DNA of 64,000 bases from Rutpela maculata (lineage: Eukaryota > Arthropoda > Insecta > Coleoptera > Cerambycidae): assembly GCA_936432065.2 (NCBI GenBank), contig OW386286.2, positions 18,969,179-19,033,178 on the forward strand, written 5' to 3'. Positions 58,511-64,000 of this stretch are shown piece by piece; the stretch's first letter is position 1; every line of letters begins with the position of its first letter. The translations under genes and the position numbers were made by a program. The notes under the pieces are model-generated. The model worked only from the letters and a program-made list of their open reading frames with translations, was not told the origin of the DNA and did not search any database.

Positions 58511-58711
58511 CAATTTTTAAATTATGGGACTTGATTTAGGGAAAGTGTTGTAAATAAATCAAGTTAGTATTTAAAGTGTTGTTGTACTGTCAATATGGGT
58601 TTTATACTTTGTAATTTGTCTGTCACAGAGTGTTTAATAAACGTATTTCTTATTCAAACTTTAATAATAATGATAAATGTGAACCGATTGAAAAAATATT
58701 TTGATAGGCTT

Positions 58712-58765
58712 TTAGAGAAGAAGAATTTTTTATATTACAACCTGAAGGGTTCAATGATGGTACAG
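58712..58765 (+). repeat. Second copy of a copia RT fragment
   Basis: TTTTATATTACAACCTGAAG followed by GGTTCAATGATGGTACAG repeats 57662-57703 of the RT gene, ~1 kb downstream and same strand, next to a (GATA)n run. It is either a fragment of another copia copy or a local template-switch duplication. Confidence 0.8.
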
Positions 58766-58789
58766 ATAGATAGATAGAATGATACCAGA

Positions 58790-60220
58790 CTATTAAAGTC
58801 AACAAAAAAAATTTTTTTTGATTTGCGCACAAGAAAATTTTTTCTCCCTCTTTAGTTTTCAATAGCCTAGTACCAAAAAATTTTTTTAATTAGTTCAGGG
58901 AAGGTAGGAGAAATTGTCGAAATACGTTCACGGCACCGCCCACCTTAAATATTTCATTTTTAGTTTCTAGGCCATCTATTACAGTCTTGCCCTTTAGTTT
59001 TTCTTCAGGTTTCTTCTTCTTCGTTTTTTTCTCCTTTTAAACTGGTGATTATTGCTACCGGCTGTTTGATTTTGTTTAACATTTAATTTTTTAAGTTCAC
59101 TCCGATTTTCGAATTTCTAGGTTGCATTTGCAGCTTGCTTCTTTGTCTTCTTGATATTTCATGTTTTGTAGCCTTTTCATTCAACTTTCATGATATGTAA
59201 CCATGTCATCGTTTTGCAGACCTTATTTTTGCAATATTTAAAGATTACTTGAACGAAATGCACCTTGATAATTTATCGTAGCTATTCGGAATTTTCGTAA
59301 ACTTGGCAACGGTGTTCCCCGAGTACTGCATTTAGTGAACTTCTGGGAAAAAAGTTTCCGCCAAATTTTGCAGTTACATGACTCATGATGAATAGTTATT
59401 TTAAAGCGGCCCCGCAACTGCATATAATGAGCTTGATTAAAATAAGAGTTAAAAAATATTTACAACATCCTGCCAGCTAGTCTTTTTCATGTTATAGGTA
59501 ATTAATTTTTAATTGGAGTCGTTGGATGATTGTTTTCTAGAAATGATTCGAAGTTTTTCATACCTATGTTTATCAATTTTAAGTTAACATCGCATCAGTT
59601 TAGTTAATTGTGCGTTAATCTAATCAAGGTTGTTTAGGTTTGTTCTAATTTGGTCAAATGAAGACAATCGTTTAGATCAAGTCATTAATTGGCGAAAGGA
59701 AAACGTTAAAGATGTTTATACTGAGCGAAAATATGTAGTAAAAGTATCAAAAGATGCCGTAAACGTAAAATATTATATTTATGCTTATGAAAGTGATGAT
59801 ATAAGATTTAAAACTACCTCTCTCTTGAACTATGAATATGATTAATTTATCAAAATTGACGGATATTCAAAAATGAAAAATAACTCTTACCTTGAAATTA
59901 TTTTTAGCTTCCTGCTTTTTTCAGCAGGACCAGATGTTCGTCCTTAGTTGTACAGTTAGGTTGTGATGAAATTGCACATTCTTCGAAACGGCAGACTTTT
60001 AAAAATTGTTTTATTTTATTAATTCTTTATTGTACGCAGCCTACTGAGTACTTTTATCGTTTGCATTGATTTAAAGGCCTTTCTGAATTATTTCACAATA
60101 TTAAGTAATACAGTGAATCAAAGAGATGCAAACCGATTTAAATAAATTAAAATTTCAATGTTACTACATACAACAATACTTAGTAGAAATACCCTTGAAT
60201 TTATTTGACAATGTATCAAA
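58790..60220. other. No recognised gene
   Basis: AT-rich. The ORF at 59630-59845 (71 codons, Lys/Asp/Tyr-rich) is the most protein-like, but I recognise no domain. A CAGTGGCGGACAGG at 60222 resembles the tip of the hAT foldback at 38306. Confidence 0.35.
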
Positions 60221-60726
60221 GGCAGTGGCGGACAGGACACATTTTTTCAGGGCGATGTACCAAGAGTTCCCCTTGGTCCTATGGCCCTCAGTTAATTTTT
60301 TAAAATTCCTTTGTTCTATATTTTTTGTCATATTGGTTGCATCAGAGGTAACAATATTTTGAAATATTATTACACATCAAGATTACTAAAATTACCCAAG
60401 TAACAATTTAAATGCAACAAGTATTTATCGGGTTTTATTACATATTTAAGAAGGTGCATACCAATTTATCTGCAGATAAGGTGTACTTAAAAAAGGCCTT
60501 CAAGTTATCTTTAAAGCAATTTGTTAAACCTCTTTGCTCTTTAAGACCTATTGGCAGAGACGAACCCAGCTATTTTTTTTTTTGGGGGGGGGGGGGAAGC
60601 TACAACTAATTTGCCAACTGCCCATTTTTTTTACAACTTATATTTCCTTATGTTTTTTTTTATTTCAGACTTAATCTATAAGTAGCCTAGCGATACAAAT
60701 ATTATGCAAAAGAAGTTTAACTAAAC

Positions 60727-60775
60727 TACATGATGTAGGCGCTAGACCTAAGTGACCCCGCGCTCTCCTTCGGCG
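60727..60775. repeat. Fragment related to element B
   Basis: ACATGATGTAGGCGCTAGAC and CGCGCTCTCCTTCG match the right part of element B (26070-26120: ACATGACGTAGGCGCTAGAC, GCGCGCTCCTTCG). Confidence 0.7.
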
Positions 60776-60854
60776 CAAGCTCGTGAACGTCCGCGCTAGT
60801 ACGGCTACCGGCCACTTCCCACTTCACATTGTGATACGCAATAGGTAGCATTAC

Positions 60855-61005
60855 GGGGTCTACACACGATCCAGCGGCAGGGAGCCAGCCTTGTCGGCAT
60901 GCTTTGAACTCATTCGTAAAAGTGAACTGGTCCGCTGGAATTCCAATTATCTTCAAAGCGCACCAACAATGTCGGGTCCCAGCAGCTGGATCGTCTGTAG
61001 ACCCC
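60855..61005. mobile_element. Short GGGGTCTACA MITE
   Basis: GGGGTCTACACACGATCCAG at the left and its inverse CTGGATCGTCTGTAGACCCC at the right bound 151 bp. A diverged relative is at 28509-28647. TSD unclear. Confidence 0.75.
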
Positions 61006-61087
61006 TTTAATAGTCCCAGATTCTAATTCAGTGTCCTCTAAGAATTCAATATTTTAACAATTTCTGACCGACAACAATTTGTTATTA

Positions 61088-62801
61088 TAGTCCAGGAGGC
61101 AGTGAAATTTTTTCGTACTTATTTTCCCAGTCGGTGTATATGAATTAATCTGTTCTCTTAGTGACAAAAAACAAGAATTTTTGAGTCTGGCTAAAATTTT
61201 TGGATGGATTCAAAAAATAAAAACACAATGCAAGTCCACTTATTTTCCCAGTCATAAATATTTTACATTTACTAAAGTGGAACATAAAGTTTATGAAAAT
61301 AGCAGTATGGCTTATCTCAGATAGTGGAAAGTGAGTCTGGCCGAAAATTTGCGGATTTCAAAATTTGACGAATTTTGCGGATCCGTAACCCTTATTTTGC
61401 CAGGCTTGAAATTTAGCACATAAATTGATACAATTCTAAACTGTAATTAAAAATAAGTCTGGCTCATTTAAGAAATTGGCAAATGAGTCTGGCGGCATCT
61501 TCAAAATGGGAAAAATAGAAAATTTTTGCTCTTATTTTCCCGGATTTGAAAATTTGCCACATGATAGATTATACTATAATTTCATAGAAAATACACGTCT
61601 GGCTGACATTTACAATCACGAAGGCCTTGCTAGACTCACAAGCCAGGTAGTTAAACGAGGAGTGGAATAGCAGCACGTGCGTATTTAGGTAACGACGCTG
61701 GAATGCGAGTTACCTGAGCGCAGCTGCCTAGACCCCCGTCCCTTGTATACCTATCTCTGTCAGTTACTCGGATTTTGAGTTCGTTCTTACTACCATATGA
61801 CAATATACACTATAGTGATGGGTCGAACCAGCTATTTTTGTTTAGCAGCTACTTCTGCTACTGCCACTTTCAATTAGCAGTTAAAAATAGCTGCTATTTT
61901 AATAGCAGCTATTTTTTAGTATTAGTTGTTGTTTTGGCTAAATGGCGCATATTAACAGTATTAGCACTATTAGCAGATAACAAATGAAACTTTATATAAA
62001 AAAAAAATGCAATATCTGTATGGGTGGCTAAATGGCGCATATTAACAGTATTAACAGATAGCAAATGAAACTTTATATAAAAAAACTCAATATCTGTATG
62101 GGTGGTTAAATATGATTAGTTTTAAAAGAAATATAAATTATCTCTATAACGTTTATTACAGTTTATTTTTTATATTCCGCTAGCAGAACGAACATAATCA
62201 TGTGTAATATATATAATCATGTGTAATATATTGTTAAAATAATAATCATAATTCTACACTCTATACAGTGTATTTGCTTTTTTGTATTCAATTATTTAAT
62301 GCTATCATAAAAAAGAACATGTACGTATGACACTAATCACCTGTATAATTGAACCTGCCTAATTCAGCGCGCCTGACGATCATTAGACGAGTCTGGCAAG
62401 GCTTTAGGGGTGTTCCACATTAGCCAGATTGTATTTTAAGCTGTTATTATAATATAGGCCATCATCTGATAAATTTTCATGACTGCGAAAATGAGGGAAA
62501 TTTTTTTGATGAAAACTTTTCAGTTTTTCACCTGCCAGACATATTATCCATACTCACAGATTAGCCAGACTATTTTTTTTACTTAACTTCAGTATACCTC
62601 TTTCTACTAGAACTATTTTTATCACTGGGAAAAAAAGGGCAGTGTATTCGTATGTTCTGACGCATTTTCCGCCTCAACCCATCGGAAAACCCCCCCCCTA
62701 AATATATATGAATTTTGCTTAGAATTACTAACCGAACAATTCTATCCATGTTTGCTGACTGGGAAAATAAGTACCGAAAATCGTCACTGTCTCCTGGACT
62801 A
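61088..62801. mobile_element. Harbinger-like element with subterminal motif arrays
   Basis: TAGTCCAGGAGGCAGTGA at the left and TCACTGTCTCCTGGACTA at the right, each followed inward by CTTATTTTCCCAGTC or its inverse, give ~48 bp ends flanked by TTA (61085-61087, 62802-62804). The tip TAGTCCAG is shared with the element at 46225-48971. AGTCTGGC motifs lie mostly in the left half and GCCAGAC/T in the right, and further TTATTTTCCCAG copies lie inward of the ends. No transposase ORF. Confidence 0.78.
61936..62103 (+). repeat. Tandem ~80-90 bp duplication
   Basis: Two units start GGCTAAATGGCGCATATTAA at 61936 and 62026 and each ends with AATATCTGTATGGGTGG. The first has an extra TTAGCACTA segment. 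It lies in the middle of the Harbinger-like element. Confidence 0.9.
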
Positions 62802-63261
62802 TTATTATTATCTCTCGTTGAGAAGTTGGTAACTGATATTAGTGATACTCAGTATAAACCAACAACCAACGACTTGGAGTAATATTCTAATATTTCTAAT
62901 GTAAGACAGTCTTTGTGAATTGTATGCTCTGGCCGTGCCGTCTACTGGGTCGAACGTCGAATTTCCACCGCGAGTTGACGAGTTTATTTTGTTGGCCCGT
63001 CGGCGTTGTGCGTTGTCCGTCGACTATTCGGTGGCTCTCACATCAGTCGCATCTAGTCATAAATAATATCAATTAAAATTATTTATAAAAAATGGTCATA
63101 GTGACAGTGTCATTTAATTCTTATCAACTCATTATTCGTTTTTTTGCAATTATACCCAATAAAGATTTTTTTACATTTTTGGTGATTTTCCCAACTCAAT
63201 CAACATTGGGGGGGGAGCGTACCCCCCCATAACCCCCCGTGGGTTCGTCTCTGCCTATTGG

Positions 63262-64000
63262 TTTTATAGCCACTTAATTGCTGCATTATTCAAAACCACA
63301 ATAAACTCATTAAGTTTTATAGTGGATTTTAAATATTTTAAGTTTTGTGGTAGACATCTATAAATCTTTAGGTTTTATGGGAGTTTTAAAATATGGTCTT
63401 TAAGTACTCCTTATGATCAAGCAGTAAAACTAATAATTCTTAAGTGGTCTTACCCTTAATATGTGTTATCATAAATACTATTTGCTTTTAACGATAATTG
63501 GTTCCTTAAAACCTAATAGTTTTTTGGTAGATTTATTAAGCTACGTTAAAACTTTTTGGTTTTTATAAAGTACTTATAAATCCTTTGGTTCACCCATTTA
63601 CGCCTTTAAACTTTGTGAGAGGGGCGTATAACGCATAGTAAACGCCATGTTGTGATTGCTGATTCTAGTTTAAACAGTGCAGTGCGGCGAAACTGTTTAA
63701 AATCCACTTACTTGTAGTTTTTCACTTTCTGTTTCTCAATTAATTCTATAATCACAGAAATAACGAGAAATTAATGATCGCACACTCAAAAACACAAGAA
63801 ATAAATAATGTTTTTTTAGGTTATGTTATCTAAGCTAAGTACATTTGGATTAGAGATTGTCAGAGACAAATCTTAAGGGTTTTAAAGAAGAGTAGTGAGG
63901 CTGGGTAAAGTCTTACAGGGTTTAAAATAGTAATAAAGTGGAGCAATTGGAATTTAACAAAACCTTTTGTTTTATAAAAATAATTCCTAAGCCACAAACT
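63262..64000. other. No recognised gene; AAAACC/GGTTTT-rich sequence
   Basis: The stretch to ~63,600 is full of degenerate TTTAGGTTTTAT-like words, similar in style to the 6.8-9.8 kb foldback and to 60400-60546 on the other side of the hAT insertion. It may be the other part of a foldback continuing past the window. Confidence 0.4.

Larger units (their letters stand above)
54829..58700 (+). mobile_element. Ty1/copia retrotransposon, degenerate
   Basis: The coding order gag, protease, integrase, reverse transcriptase, RNase H identifies the copia group; in the gypsy group integrase would come last. Several frameshifts and stops break the polyprotein. A purine-rich TTAGGGAAAG at 58536-58545 followed by TGTTG at 58546 looks like a polypurine tract and 3' LTR start, with AATAAA near 58636. 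I could not find a matching 5' LTR before the gag ATG; the upstream sequence begins with TACAGGGTGTCTC at 54829. The copy is therefore incomplete or rearranged. Confidence 0.88.
60555..63253. mobile_element. 2.7 kb hAT element with 8 bp TSD
   Basis: The TSD CCTATTGG is perfect at 60547-60554 and 63254-63261. The ends are CAGAGACGAACCCA and TGGGTTCGTCTCTG, each followed inward by a T/G-run or C-run. The interior holds an element B-related fragment, a GGGGTCTACA MITE and a 1.7 kb Harbinger-like element. Without those the hAT is short and has no transposase. Confidence 0.9.

Noticed and set aside
59630..59845. 71-codon Lys/Asp/Tyr-rich ORF
   Set aside because: Protein-like composition but no domain recognised; left as unassigned sequence.

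Overview
The window looks like arthropod, most likely insect, intergenic or heterochromatic DNA. It is strongly AT-rich and has no bacterial-style operons. Nearly everything recognisable is a transposable element or a relic of one: Jockey-type non-LTR retrotransposons, a Ty1/copia element, a Crypton-type tyrosine recombinase, a THAP-domain exon, a mariner-type helix-turn-helix, and many short inverted-repeat elements with clean target-site duplications (TSDs). I found no convincing single-copy host gene, no rRNA and no CRISPR. The order of insect cannot be set from sequence alone.

Layout. Positions 1-400 hold a minus-strand tRNA-like sequence split by a 5'-truncated non-LTR element. 600-6,600 is a patchwork of MITEs, a ~720 bp dispersed repeat, tandem arrays and a fragment resembling the N-terminus of a HARBI1/ALP1-type protein. 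6.8-9.8 kb is a large foldback. 10.9-12.4 kb is a dispersed repeat with a GTCC tract and a tRNA-like module, the latter split by a second copy of the same non-LTR family. 12.6-14.2 kb is an element with long diverged inverted repeats enclosing a cysteine-rich (CXC) terminal exon. 15-19.2 kb holds degenerate and ~340 bp tandem repeats and a mariner-like palindrome. 21.8-23.2 kb is another foldback. 24.8-30.5 kb is a decayed Jockey-like retrotransposon serving as host for several nested DNA transposons.

Further right, 31.7-32.3 kb is a mariner-like terminus with a broken helix-turn-helix ORF. 33.2-36.6 kb holds four inverted-repeat elements, one packed with TGACG motifs around a tRNA-like core. 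38.3-38.9 kb is a nearly perfect hAT foldback. 39.3-42.2 kb is a foldback enclosing a THAP exon. 42.3-45.7 kb contains second copies of two dispersed repeats and a ~670 bp hairpin with almost no loop. 46.2-49.0 kb is a 2.7 kb element with ~1.2 kb inverted arms. 50.2-52.5 kb carries another mariner-like end and the Crypton-type relic. 54.9-58.6 kb is a mutated copia element. 60.5-63.3 kb is a 2.7 kb hAT element holding a 1.7 kb Harbinger-like element with subterminal motif arrays.

No current gene network is visible. The interest lies in insertion history: readable TSDs give insertion order, and the same non-LTR family has twice landed in the anticodon region of tRNA-like sequences. Element boundaries are from hand alignment and may be off by a few bases.
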